From contig OY740772.1 of NCBI GenBank assembly GCA_963513935.1, positions 100,645,340 through 100,709,339 on the forward strand: DNA of 64,000 nucleotides, read 5' to 3'. The translations under genes and the position numbers were made by a program. Positions 1 to 12,801 of this stretch are shown here, piece by piece. The first letter of the stretch is position 1, and every line of letters begins with the position of its first letter. The notes beneath the pieces were generated by a model. That model made no database searches. It was not told the DNA's origin and saw only the letters and a program-made list of their open reading frames with translations. The DNA comes from Aphrophora alni. Lineage: Eukaryota > Arthropoda > Insecta > Hemiptera > Aphrophoridae.

Positions 1-2558
1 GTATAATATTTTTGATCTTTTTTGAAAAAACTTTAAAACGCAATTACTCGTAAACCCTTTTATTTTTCAAAATGTTTCTTACAGGGTTTACTCTACATTC
101 AATTCTGCATCTTATGGTGTACATATAATTCATGTTGTTAAATGTTGAAATTTTTACAAAAAAAATCGATAAAAATGAAAAAAATAATAAAAATTTTGAA
201 ATTTCAATAGCACTCCTCGAATCCAAATTTAATTCTGCTTCTATTAAGCTATAAAAACAATCAAAATTCAAAAACTCACTTTTTTGCCTAAAAAAACTGC
301 AAGGGGGGACCTTACCATTTTGCAAAGTTTGAAAATTGCCTGTTTTCTCGCATTAATTACTCAGAAACTTTAAGAGATATATTCGTTTTGAAAAAACCAC
401 AGTAAAATTTGAACTTTTGTCTTTTATCATGTAAATGTTCATATCTTTGGGATAAATAGTTAAGGAGCTACAGGCGTTTTAAAAAGGTATTACAAGCGGT
501 GAAACGTGAAATGTTAAAATCTGATATTTTTATTGACATATCAATATTAATAACTCGTAAACCATTTGAGATGTCAAAGTGATTTTTTCAGGATTTATTT
601 TCCTTTCAATTCTGCATCTTCTGATACCAATATCATTGGTGTATAATATTTTTGATCTTTTTTGAAAAAACTTTAAAACGCAATTACTCGTAAACCCTTT
701 TATTTTTCAAAATGTTTCTTACAGGGTTTACTCTACATTCAATTCTGCATCTTATGGTGTACATATAATTCATGTTGTTAAATGTTGAAAATTTTTACAA
801 AAAAATCGATAAAAATGAAAAAATATTTAAAATTTTGAAATTTCAATAGCACTCCTCGAATCCAAATTTAATTCTGCTTCTATTAGGCTATAAAAACAAT
901 CAAAATTCAAAAACTCACTTTTTTGCCTAAAAAAACTGCAAGGGGGGACCTTACCATTTTGCAAAGTTTGAAAATTGCCTGTTTTCTCGCATTAATTACT
1001 CAGAAACTATAAGAGATATATTCGTTTTAAAAAAACCACAGTAAAATTTGAACGTTTTTCTTTTATCATGTAAATGTTCATATCTTTGGGATAATTAGTT
1101 AAGGAGCTACAGGCGTTTTAAAAAGGTATTACAAGCGGTGAAACGTGAAATGTTAAAATCTGATATTTTTATTGACATATCAATATTAATAACTCGTAAA
1201 CCATTTGAGATGTCAAAGTGATTTTTTCAGGATTTATTTTCCTTTCAATTCTGCATCTTCTGATACCAATATCATTGGTGTATAATATTTTTGATCTTTT
1301 TTGAAAAAACTTTAAAACGCAATTACTCGTAAACCCTTTTATTTTTCAAAATGTTTCTTACAGGGTTTACTCTACATTCAATTCTGCATCTTATGGTGTA
1401 CATATAATTCATGTTGTTAAATGTTGAAATTTTTACAAAAAAAATCGATAAAAATGAAAAAAATAATAAAAATTTTGAAATTTCAATAGCACTCCTCGAA
1501 TCCAAATTTAATTCTGCTTCTATTAAGCTATAAAAACAATCAAAATTCAAAAACTCACTTTTTTGCCTAAAAAAACTGCAAGGGGGGACCTTACCATTTT
1601 GCAAAGTTTGAAAATTGCCTGTTTTCTCGCATTAATTACTCAGAAACTTTAAGAGATATATTCGTTTTGAAAAAACCACAGTAAAATTTGAACTTTTATC
1701 TTTTATCATGTAAATGTTCATATCTTTGGGATAAATAGTTAAGGAGCTACAGGCGTTTTAAAAAGGTATTACAAGCGGTGAAACGTGAAATGTTAAAATC
1801 TGATATTTTTATTGACATATCAATATTAATAACTCGTAAACCATTTGAGATGTCAAAGTGATTTTTTCAGGATTTATTTTCCTTTCAATTCTGCATCTTC
1901 TGATACCAATATCATTGGTGTATAATATTTTTGATCTTTTTTGAAAAAACTTTAAAACGCAATTACTCGTAAACCCTTTTATTTTTCAAAATGTTTCTTA
2001 CAGGGTTTACTCTACATTCAATTCTGCATCTTATGGTGTACATATAATTCATGTTGTTAAATGTTGAAAATTTTTACAAAAAAATCGATAAAAATGAAAA
2101 AATATTTAAAATTTTGAAATTTCAATAGCACTCCTCGAATCCAAATTTAATTCTGCTTCTATTAGGCTATAAAAACAATCAAAATTCAAAAACTCACTTT
2201 TTTGCCTAAAAAAACTGCAAGGGGGGACCTTACCATTTTGCAAAGTTTGAAAATTGCCTGTTTTCTCGCATTAATTACTCAGAAACTATAAGAGATATAT
2301 TCGTTTTAAAAAAACCACAGTAAAATTTGAACTTTTTTCTTTTATCATGTAAATGTTCATATCTTTGGGATAATTAGTTAAGGAGCTACAGGCGTTTTAA
2401 AAAGGTATTACAAGCGGTGAAACGTGAAATGTTAAAATCTGATATTTTTATTGACATATCAATATTAATAACTCGTAAACCATTTGAGATGTCAAAGTGA
2501 TGTTTTCAGGGTTTATTTTCCTTTCCATTCTGCATCTTCTGATACCCATATCATTTTT
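1..2558 (+). repeat. Divergent dimer present twice (monomers 1-4)
   Basis: Monomers start at 1, 641, 1280 and 1920. Copies 1-2 and 3-4 are the same dimer at an offset of 1279 bp. By eye copies 1 and 3 differ at one base (near 419 versus 1698), and copies 2 and 4 differ mainly in the last ~60 bp, where copy 4 switches to the form used further right. Private markers are gtataat at the start instead of gtaaaat, cttttattt instead of ctttcattt in module A, ggattta instead of gggttta and caattctg instead of ccattctg in module B. Copies 2 and 4 also carry taggct and ataattag. This is the most distinct subfamily in the window and could lie toward an older or outer part of the array. Confidence 0.9.
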
Positions 2559-5500
2559 GTAAAATATTTTTGATCTTTTTTGAAAAAACTTTAAAACGCA
2601 ATTACTCGTAAACCCTTTCATTTTTCAAAATGTTTCTTACAGGGTTTACTCTACATTCAATTCTGCATCTTATGGTGTACATATAATTCATGTTGTTAAA
2701 TGTTGAAATTTTTACAAAAATAATCGATAAAAATGAAAAAAATAATAAAAATTTTGAAATTTCAATAGCACTCCTCGAATCCAAATTTAATTCTGCTTCT
2801 ATTAAGCTATAAAAACAATCAAAATTAAAAAACTCACTTTTTGGCCTAAAAAACTGCAAGGGGGGACCTTACCATTTTGCAAAGTTTGAAAATTGCCTGT
2901 TTTCACGCAATAATTACTCAAAAACTATAAGAGATATATTCGTTTTGAAAAAACCACAGTAAAATTTGAACTTTTTCCTTTTATCATGTAAATGTTCATA
3001 TCTTTGGGATAAATAGTTAAGGAGCTACAGGCGTTTTAAAAAGGTATTACAAGCGGTGAAACGTGAAATGTTAAAATCTGATATTTTTATTGACATATCA
3101 ATATTAATAACTCGTAAACCATTTGAGATGTCAAAGTGATTTTTTCAGGGTTTATTTTCCTTTCCATTCTGCATCTTCTGATACCAATATCATTGGTGTA
3201 AAATATTTTTGATCTTTTTTGAAAAAACTTTAAAACGCAATTACTCGTAAACCCTTTCATTTTTCAAAATGTTTCTTACAGGGTTTACTCTACATTCAAT
3301 TCTGCATCTTATGGTGTACATATAATTCATGTTGTTAAATGTTGAAATTTTTACAAAAAAAATCGATAAAAATGAAAAAAAAATATTAAAAATTTTGAAA
3401 TTTCAATAGCACTCCTCGAATCCAAATTTAATTCTGCTTCTATTAAGCTATAAAAACAATCAAAATTCAAAAACTCACTTTTTTGCCTAAAAAAACTGGA
3501 AGGGGGTCCTTACCATTTTGCAAAGTTTGAAAATTGCCTGTTTTCTCGCATTAATTACTCAGAAACTATAAGAGATATATTCGTTTTGAAAAAACCACAG
3601 TAAAATTTGAACTTTTTTCTTTTATCATGTAAATGTTCATATCTTTGGGATAAATAGTTAAGGAGCTACAGGCGTTTTAAAAAAGTTTTGCAAGCGGTGA
3701 AACGTGAAATGTTAAAATCTGATATTTTTATTGACATATCAATTGTAATAACTCGTAAACCATTTGAGATGTCAAAGTGATTTTTTCAGGGTTTATTTTC
3801 CTTTCCATTCTGCATCTTCTGATACCCATATCATTGGTGTAAAATATTTTTGATCTTTTTTGAAAAAACTTTAAAACGCAATTACTCGTAAACCCTTTCA
3901 TTTTTCAAAATGTTTCTTACAGGGTTTACTCTACATTCAATTCTGCATCTTATGGTGTACATATAATTCATGTTGTTAAATGTTGAATATTTTTACAAAA
4001 AATCGATAAAAATGAAAAAATATTAAAAATTTTGAAATTTCAATAGCACTCCTCGAATCCAAATTTAATTCTGCTTCTATTAAGCTATAAAAACAATCAA
4101 AATTCAAAAACTCACTTTTTTGCCTAAAAAAACTGCAAGGGGGGTACCTTACCATTTTGCAAAGTTTGAAAATTGCCTGTTTTCTCGCATTAATTACTCA
4201 GAAACTATAAGAGATATATTCGTTTTAAAAAAACCACAGTAAAATTTGAACTTTTTTCTTTTATCATGTAAATGTTCATATCTTTGGGATAATTAGTTAA
4301 GGAGCTACAGGCGTTTTAAAAAGGTATTACAAGCGGTGAAACGTGAAATGTTAAAATCTGTTATTTTTATTGACATATCAATATTAATAACTCGTAAACC
4401 ATTTGAGATGTCAAAGTGATTTTTTCAGGGTTTATTTTCCTTTCCATTCTGCATCTTCTGATACCCATATCATTTTTGTAAAATATTTTTGATCTTTTTT
4501 GAAAAAACTTTAAAACGCAATTACTCGTAAACCCTTTCATTTTTCAAAATGTTTCTTACAGGGTTTACTCTACATTCAATTCTGCATCTTATGGTGTACA
4601 TATAATTCATGTTGTTAAATGTTGAAATTTTTACAAAAAAAATCGATAAAAATGAAAAAAATAATAACAATTTTGAAATTTCAATAGCACTCCTCGAATC
4701 CAAATTTAATTCTGCTTCTATTAAGCTATAAAAACAATCAAAATTAAAAAACTCACTTTTTGGCCTAAAAAAACTGCAAGGGGGGACCTTACCATTTTGC
4801 AAAGTTTGAAAATTGCCTGTTTTCTCGCATTAATTACTCAGAAACTATAAGAGATATATTCGTTTTGAAAAAACCACAGTAAAATTTGAACTTTTTTCTT
4901 TTATCATGTAAATGTTCATATCTTTGGGATAAATAGTTAAGGAGCTACAGGCGTTTTAAAAAAGTTTTGCAAGCGGTGAAACGTGAAATGTTAAAATCTG
5001 ATATTTTTATTGACATATCAATTGTAATAACTCGTAAACCATTTGAGATGTCAAAGTGATTTTTTCAGGGTTTATTTTCCTTTCCATTCTGCATCTTCTG
5101 ATACCCATATCATTGGTGTAAAATATTTTTGATCTTTTTTGAAAAAACTTTAAAACGCAATTACTCGTAAACCCTTTCATTTTTCAAAATGTTTCTTACA
5201 GGGTTTACTCTACATTCAATTCTGCATCTTATGGTGTACATATAATTCATGTTGTTAAATGTTGAATATTTTTACAAAAAATCGATAAAAATGAAAAAAT
5301 ATTTAAAATTTTGAAATTTCAATAGCACTCCTCGAATCCAAATTTAATTCTGCTTCTATTAAGCTATAAATACAATCAAAATTCAAAAACTCACTTTTTT
5401 GCATAAAAAAACTGCAAGGGGGACCTTACCATTTTGCAAAGTTTAAAAATTGCCTGTTTTCTCGCATTAATTACTCAGAAACTTTAAGAGATATATTCGT

Positions 5501-7032
5501 TTTGAAAAAACCACAGTAAAATTTGAACTTTTTTCTTTTATCATGTAAATGTTCATATCTTTGGGATAAATAGTTAAGGAGCTACAGGCGTTTTAAAAAG
5601 GTATTGCAAGCGGTGAAACGTGAAATGTTAAAATCTGATATTTTTATTGACATATCAATTGTAATAACTCGTAAACCATTTGAGATGTCAAAGTGATTTT
5701 TTCAGGGTTTATTTTCCTTTCCATTCTGCATCTTCTGATACCCATATCATTGGTGTAAAATATTTTTAATCTTTTTTGAAAAAACTTTAAAACGCAATTA
5801 CTCGTAAACCCTTTCATTTTTCAAAATGTTTCTTACAGGGTTTACTCTACATTCAATACTGCATCTTATGGTGTACATATAATTCATGTTGTTAAATGTT
5901 GAAATTTTTACAAAAAAAATCGATAAAAATGAAAAAAAATATTAAAAATTTTGAAATTTCAATAGCACTCCTCGAATCCAAATTTAATTCTGCTTCTATT
6001 AAGCTATAAAAACAATCAAAATTCAAAAACTCACTTTTTTGCCTAAAAAAACTGCAAGGGGGTCCTTACCATTTTGCAAAGTTTGAAAATTGCCTGTTTT
6101 CTCGCATTAATTACTCAGAAACTATAAGAGATATATTCGTTTTGAAAAAACCACAGTAAAATTTGAACTTTTTTCTTTTATCATGTAAATGTTCATATCT
6201 TTGGGATAAATAGTTAAGGAGCTACAGGCGTTTTAAAAAAGTTTTGCAAGCGGTGAAACGTGAAATGTTAAAATCTGATATTTTTATTGACATATCAATT
6301 GTAATAACTCGTAAACCATTTGAGATGTCAAAGTGATTTTTTCAGGGTTTATTTTCCTTTCCATTCTGCATCTTCTGATACCCATATCATTGGTGTAAAA
6401 TATTTTTGATCTTTTTTGAAAAAACTTTAAAACGCAATTACTCGTAAACCCTTTCATTTTTCAAAATGTTTCTTACAGGGTTTACTCTACATTCAATTCT
6501 GCATCTTATGGTGTACATATAATTCATGTTGTTAAATGTTGAATATTTTTACAAAAAATCGATAAAAATAAAAAAATATTTAAAATTTTGAAATTTCAAT
6601 AGCACTCCTCGAATCCAAATTTAATTCTGCTTCTATTAGGCTATAAAAACAATCAAAATTCAAAAACTCACTTTTTTGCCTAAAAAAACTGCAAGGGGGG
6701 ACCTTACCATTTTGCAAAGTTTGAAAATTGCCTGTTTTCTCGCATTAATTACTCAAAAACTTTAAGAGATATATTCGTTTTGAAAAAACCACAGTAAAAT
6801 TTGAACTTTTATCTTTTATCATGTAAATGTTCATATCTTTGGGATAAATAGTTAAGGAGATACAGGCGTTTTAAAAAGGTATTACAAGCGGTGAAGCGTG
6901 AAATGTTAAAATCTGATATTTTTATTGACATATCAATATTAATAACTCGTAAACCATTTGAGATGTCAAAGTGATTTTTTCAGGGTTTATTTTCCTTTCC
7001 ATTCTGCATCTTCTGATACCCATATCATTGGT
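2559..7032 (+). repeat. Heterogeneous monomers 5-11
   Basis: Monomers start at 2559, 3198, 3839, 4478, 5118, 5755 and 6395 (637-641 bp). Neighbours differ from each other more than in the right half of the window, and markers are shuffled. Copies 5 and 8 share a front half (aataata, a C-to-A change giving aaattaaaaaactc, and tttggcc), and each is preceded by catttttg instead of cattggtg. Copies 6, 8 and 10 share a back half with agttttgcaag. Copies 7, 9 and 11 share gaatattttt. Copy 11 alone has ggagatacagg and gaagcgtg. No clean higher-order unit is visible. This looks like old sequence scrambled by short exchanges. Confidence 0.85.
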
Positions 7033-7970
7033 GTAAAATATTTTTGATCTTTTTTGAAAAAACTTTAAAACGCAATTACTCGTAAACCCTTTCATTTTTC
7101 AAAATGTTTCTTACAGGGTTTACTCTACATTCAATTCTGCATCTTATGGTGTACATATAATTCATGTTGTTAAATGTTGAAAATTTTTACAAAAAATCGA
7201 TAAAAATGAAAAAATATTTAAAATTTTGAAATTTCAATAGCACTCCTCGAATCCAAATTTAATTCTGCTTCTATTAAGCTATAAAAACAATCAAAATTCA
7301 AAAACTCACTTTTTTGCATAAAAAAACTGCAAGGGGGGTACCTACCATTTTGCAAAGTTTGAAAATTGCCTGTTTTCTCGCATTAATTACTCAGAAACTA
7401 TAAGAGATATATTCGTTTTGAAAAAACCACAGTAAAATGTGAACTTTTTTCTTTTATCATGTAAATGTTCATATCTTTGGAATAAATAGTTAAGGAGCTA
7501 CAGGCGTTTTAAAAAGGTATTGCAAGCGGTGAAACGTGAAATGTTAAAATCTGATATTTTTATTGACATATCAATTGTAATAACTCGTAAACCATTTGAG
7601 ATGTCAAAGTGATTTTTTCAGGGTTTATTTTCCTTTCCATTCTGCATCTTCTGATACCCATATCATTGGTGTAAAATATTTTTGATCTTTTTTGAAAAAA
7701 CTTTAAAACGCAATTACTCGTAAACCCTTTCATTTTTCAAAATGTTTCTTACAGGGTTTACTCTACATTCAATTCTGCATCTTATGGTGTACATATAATT
7801 CATGTTGTTAAATGTTGAAAATTTTTACAAAAAATCGATAAAAATGAAAAAATATTTAAAATTTTGAAATTTCAATAGCACTCCTCGAATCCAAATTTAA
7901 TTCTGCTTCTATTAAGCTATAAAAACAATCAAAATTAAAAAACTCACTTTTTTGCCTAAAAAAACTGCAA

Positions 7971-7984
7971 GGGGGGGGGGGGGG
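7971..7984 (+). repeat. Expanded G tract, G14 (monomer 13)
   Basis: Fourteen G are followed by TGGTACC. Most monomers have only 4-8 G at this place, directly followed by TACC or ACC. The host monomer is of the left-hand type (gaaaatttttac, aaattaaaaaactc). Confidence 0.95.
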
Positions 7985-9000
7985 TGGTACCTTACCATTT
8001 TGCAAAGTTTGAAAATTGCCTGTTTTCTCGCATTAATTACTCAGAAACTATAAGAGATATATTCGTTTTAAAAAAACCACAGTAAAATTTGAACTTTTTT
8101 CTTTTATCATGTAAATGTTCATATCTTTGGGATAAATAGTTAAGGAGCTACAGGCGTTTTAAAAAGGTATTACAAGCGGTGAAACGTGAAATGTTAAAAT
8201 CTGATATTTTTATTGACATATCAATATTAATAACTCGTAAACCATTTGAGATGTCAAAGTGATTTTTTCAGGGTTTATTTTCCTTTCCATTCTGCATCTT
8301 CTGCTACCCATATCATTTTTGTAAAATATTTTTGATCTTTTTTGAAAAAACTTTAAAACGCAATTACTCGTAAACCCTTTCATTTTTCAAAATGTTTCTT
8401 ACAGGGTTTACTCTACATTCAATTCTGCATCTTATGGTGTACATATAATTCATGTTGTTAAATGTTGAAATTTTTACAAAAAAAATCGATAAAAATGAAA
8501 AAAAATATTAAAAATTTTGAAATTTCAATAGCACTCCTCGAATCCAAATTTAATTCTGCTTCTATTAAGCTATAAAAACAATCAAAATTAAAAAACTCAC
8601 TTTTTTGCCTAAAAAAACTGCAAGGGGGTCTTACCATTTTGCAAAGTTTGAAAATTGCCTGTTTTCTCGCATTAATTACTCAGAAACTATAAGAGATATA
8701 TTCGTTTTGAAAAAACCACAGTAAAATGTGAACTTTTTTCTTTTATCATGTAAATGTTCATATCTTTGGAATAAATAGTTAAGGAGCTACAGGCGTTTTA
8801 AAAAGGTATTGCAAGCGGTGAAACGTGAAATGTTAAAATCTGATATTTTTATTGACATATCAATTGTAATAACTCGTAAACCATTTGAGATGTCAAAGTG
8901 ATTTTTTCAGGGTTTATTTTCCTTTCCATTCTGCATCTTCTGATACCCATATCATTGGTGTAAAATATTTTTGATCTTTTTTGAAAAAACTTTAAAACGC

Positions 9001-9085
9001 AATTACTCGTAAACCCTTTCATTTTTCAAAATGTTTCTTACAGGGTTTACTCTACATTCAATTCTGCATCTTATGGTGTACATAT
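9001..9085 (+). repeat. Module A of the monomer (reference copy, monomer 15)
   Basis: This 85-bp stretch begins aattactcgtaaacc and ends in gtacatat. It aligns without gaps to module B at 9506-9590 in the same monomer, with 65 of 85 positions matching by hand count (about 76%). The best conserved parts are the actcgtaaacc start, the cagggttta centre and attctgcatctt near the end. The same module lies about 41 bp after the start of every monomer in the window. Confidence 0.85.
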
Positions 9086-9505
9086 AATTCATGTTGTTAA
9101 ATGTTGAAAATTTTTACAAAAAATCGATAAAAATGAAAAAATATTTAAAATTTTGAAATTTCAATAGCACTCCTCGAATCCAAATTTAATTCTGCTTCTA
9201 TTAAGCTATAAAAACAATCAAAATTCAAAAACTCACTTTTTTGCATAAAAAAACTGCAAGGGGGGTACCTACCATTTTGCAAAGTTTGAAAATTGCCTGT
9301 TTTCTCGCATTAATTACTCAGAAACTATAAGAGATATATTCGTTTTGAAAAAACCACAGTAAAATGTGAACTTTTTTCTTTTATCATGTAAATGTTCATA
9401 TCTTTGGAATAAATAGTTAAGGAGCTACAGGCGTTTTAAAAAGGTATTGCAAGCGGTGAAACGTGAAATGTTAAAATCTGATATTTTTATTGACATATCA
9501 ATTGT

Positions 9506-9590
9506 AATAACTCGTAAACCATTTGAGATGTCAAAGTGATTTTTTCAGGGTTTATTTTCCTTTCCATTCTGCATCTTCTGATACCCATAT
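9506..9590 (+). repeat. Module B of the monomer (reference copy, monomer 15)
   Basis: This is the direct-orientation partner of module A, beginning aataactcgtaaacc and ending cccatat just before the next monomer start. Within a monomer A to B is about 505 bp; across the boundary B to the next A is about 133 bp. The simplest reading is that the 640-bp monomer grew from a smaller ancestral repeat that contained this module. Many right-hand copies have ctcct here, losing the CpG. Confidence 0.85.
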
Positions 9591-11173
9591 CATTGGTGTA
9601 AAATATTTTTGATCTTTTTTGAAAAAACTTTAAAACGCAATTACTCGTAAACCCTTTCATTTTTCAAAATGTTTCTTACAGGGTTTACTCTACATTCAAT
9701 TCTGCATCTTATGGTGTACATATAATTCATGTTGTTAAATGTTGAAAATTTTTACAAAAAATCGATAAAAATGAAAAAATATTTAAAATTTTGAAATTTC
9801 AATAGCACTCCTCGAATCCAAATTTAATTCTGCTTCTATTAAGCTATAAAAACAATCAAAATTCAAAAACTCACTTTTTTGCATAAAAAAACTGAAAGGG
9901 GGGTACCTTACCATTTTGCAAAGTTTGAAAATTGCCTGTTTTCTCGCATTAATTACTCAGAAACTATAAGAGATATTTTCGTTTTGAAAAAACCACAGTA
10001 AAATTTGAACTTTTTTCTTTTATCATGTAAATGTTCATATCTTTGGGATAAATAGTTAAGGAGCTACAGGCGTTTTAAAAAGGTATTGCAAGCGGTGAAA
10101 CGTGAAATGTTAAAATCTGATATTTTTATTGACATATCAATTGTAATAACTCGTAAACCATTTGAGATGTCAAAGTGATTTTTTCAGGGTTTATTTTCCT
10201 TTCCATTCTGCATCTTCTGATACCCATATCATTGGTGTAAAATATTTTTGATCTTTTTTGAAAAAACTTTAAAACGCAATTACTCGTAAACCCTTTCATT
10301 TTTCAAAATGTTTCTTACAGGGTTTACTCTACATTCAATTCTGCATCTTATGGTGTACATATAATTCATGTTGTTAAATGTTGAAAATTTTTACAAAAAA
10401 ATCGATAAAAATGAAAAAATATTTAAAATTTTGGAATTTCAATAGCACTCCTCGAATCCAAATTTAATTCTGCTTCTATTAAGCTATAAAAACAATCAAA
10501 ATTCAAAAACTCACTTTTTTGCCTAAAAAACTGCAAGGGGACCTTACCATTTTGCAAAGTTTGAAAATTGCCTGTTTTCTCGCATTAATTACTCAGAAAC
10601 TATAAGAGATATATTCGTTTTAAAAAAACCACAGTAAAATTTAAACTTTTTTCTTTTATCATGTAAATGTTCATATCTTTGGGATAAATAGTTAAGGAGC
10701 TACAGGCGTTTTAAAAAGGTATTGCAAGCGGTGAAACGTGAAATGTTAAAATCTGATATTTTTATTGACATATCAATTGTAGTAACTCGTAAACCATTTG
10801 AGATGTCAAAGTGATTTTTTCAGGGTTTATTTTCCTTTCCATTCTGCATCTTCTGATACCCATATCATTGGTGTAAAATATTTTTGATCTTTTTTGAAAA
10901 AACTTTAAAACGCAATTACTCGTAAACCCTTTCATTTTTCAAAATGTTTCTTACAGGGTTTACTCTACATTCAATTCTGCATCTTATGGTGTACATATAA
11001 TTCATGTTGTTAAATGTTGAAAATTTTTACAAAAAAATCGATAAAAATGAAAAAATATTTAAAATTTTGAAATTTCAATAGCACTCCTCGAATCCAAATT
11101 TAATTCTGCTTCTATTAAGCTATAAAAACAATCAAAATTAAAAAACTCACTTTTTTGCCTAAAAAAACTGCAA

Positions 11174-11185
11174 GGGGGGGGGGGG
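11174..11185 (+). repeat. Expanded G tract, G12 (monomer 18)
   Basis: Twelve G followed by TGGTACC, in the counterpart of monomer 13. The two bases lost relative to monomer 13 fit slippage after duplication. Confidence 0.95.
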
Positions 11186-12801
11186 TGGTACCTTACCATT
11201 TTGCAAAGTTTGAAAATTGCCTGTTTTCTCGCATTAATTACTCAGAAACTATAAGAGATATATTCGTTTTAAAAAAACCACAGTAAAATTTGAACTTTTT
11301 TCTTTTATCATGTAAATGTTCATATCTTTGGGATAAATAGTTAAGGAGCTACAGGCGTTTTAAAAAGGTATTACAAGCGGTGAAACGTGAAATGTTAAAA
11401 TCTGATATTTTTATTGACATATCAATATTAATAACTCGTAAACCATTTGAGATGTCAAAGTGATTTTTTCAGGGTTTATTTTCCTTTCCATTCTGCATCT
11501 TCTGATACCCATATCATTTTTGTAAAATATTTTTGATCTTTTTTGAAAAAACTTTAAAACGCAATTACTCGTAAACCCTTTCATTTTTCAAAATGTTTCT
11601 TACAGGGTTTACTCTACATTCAATTCTGCATCTTATGGTGTACATATAATTCATGTTGTTAAATGTTGAAATTTTTACAAAAAAAATCGATAAAAATGAA
11701 AAAAAATATTAAAAATTTTGAAATTTCAATAGCACTCCTCGAATCCAAATTTAATTCTGCTTCTATTAAGCTATAAAAACAATCAAAATTAAAAAACTCA
11801 CTTTTTTGCCTAACAAAACTGCAAAGGGGTCTTACCATTTTGCAAAGTTTGAAAATTGCCTGTTTTCTCGCATTAATTACTCAGAAACTATAAGAGATAT
11901 ATTCGTTTTGAAAAAACCACAGTAAAATGTGAACTTTTTTCTTTTATCATGTAAATGTTCATATCTTTGGAATAAATAGTTAAGGAGCTACAGGCGTTTT
12001 AAAAAGGTATTGCAAGCGGTGAAACGTGAAATGTTAAAATCTGATATTTTTATTGACATATCAATTGTAATAACTCGTAAACCATTTGAGATGTCAAAGT
12101 GATTTTTTCAGGGTTTATTTTCCTTTCCATTCTGCATCTTCTGATACCCATATCATTGGTGTAAAATATTTTTGATCTTTTTTGAAAAAACTTTAAAACG
12201 CAATTACTCGTAAACCCTTTCATTTTTCAAAATGTTTCTTACAGGGTTTACTCTACATTCAATTCTGCATCTTATGGTGTACATATAATTCATGTTGTTA
12301 AATGTTGAAAATTTTTACAAAAAATCGATAAAAATGAAAAAATATTTAAAATTTTGAAATTTCTATAGCACTCCTCGAATCCAAATTTAATTCTGCTTCT
12401 ATTAAGCTATAAAAACAATCAAAATTCAAAAACTCACTTTTTTGCATAAAAAAACTGCAAGGGGGGGGTACCTTACCATTTTGCAAAGTTTGAAAATTGC
12501 CTGTTTTCTCGCATTAATTACTCAGAAACTATAAGAGATATTTTCGTTTTGAAAAAACCACAGTAAAATTTGAACTTTTTTCTTTTATCATGTAAATGTT
12601 CATATCTTTGGGATAAATAGTTAAGGAGCTACAGGCGTTTTAAAAAGGTATTGCAAGCGGTGAAACGTGAAATGTTAAAATCTGATATTTTTATTGACAT
12701 ATCAATTGTAATAACTCGTAAACCATTTGAGATGTCAAAGTGATTTTTTCAGGGTTTATTTTCCTTTCCATTCTGCATCTTCTGATACCCATATCATTGG
12801 T

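Larger units (their letters stand above)
7033..12801 (+). repeat. Monomers 12-20 with two G-expanded copies and an imperfect duplication
   Basis: Monomers start at 7033, 7671, 8321, 8960, 9598, 10237, 10873, 11522 and 12161. Copies 12 and 15 show no difference by eye (both 638 bp, with gcataaaa, taaaatgtgaac and ggaataaat). Copies 13-14 recur as 18-19 at an offset of about 3.2 kb; 13 and 18 carry the long G tracts and end in catttttg, while 14 and 19 have a shortened gtcttacc junction. Copy 20 matches copy 16 (gcataaaa, agatattttcg) rather than copy 15, so the second version appears to have lost one monomer. Copy 17 is the shortest monomer in the window (636 bp), with a G4 tract and one-base losses. 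Confidence 0.85.

Noticed and set aside
380..400. CENP-B-box-like sequence (ttcgttttgaaaaaacc, or ttcgttttaaaaaaacc in other copies)
   Set aside because: The TTCG half matches, but the required CGGG half is absent in every monomer inspected, so it does not meet the known core motif.
1..1929. gtataatatt as a bacterial -10 promoter element
   Set aside because: AT-rich sequence produces such matches by chance. It occurs at the start of only four monomers and there is no gene downstream.
9260..9270. GGTACC and ATCGAT palindromes as functional sites
   Set aside because: Six-base palindromes are expected by chance. GGTACC is lost in many monomers where the junction is ggacc or ggtcc.
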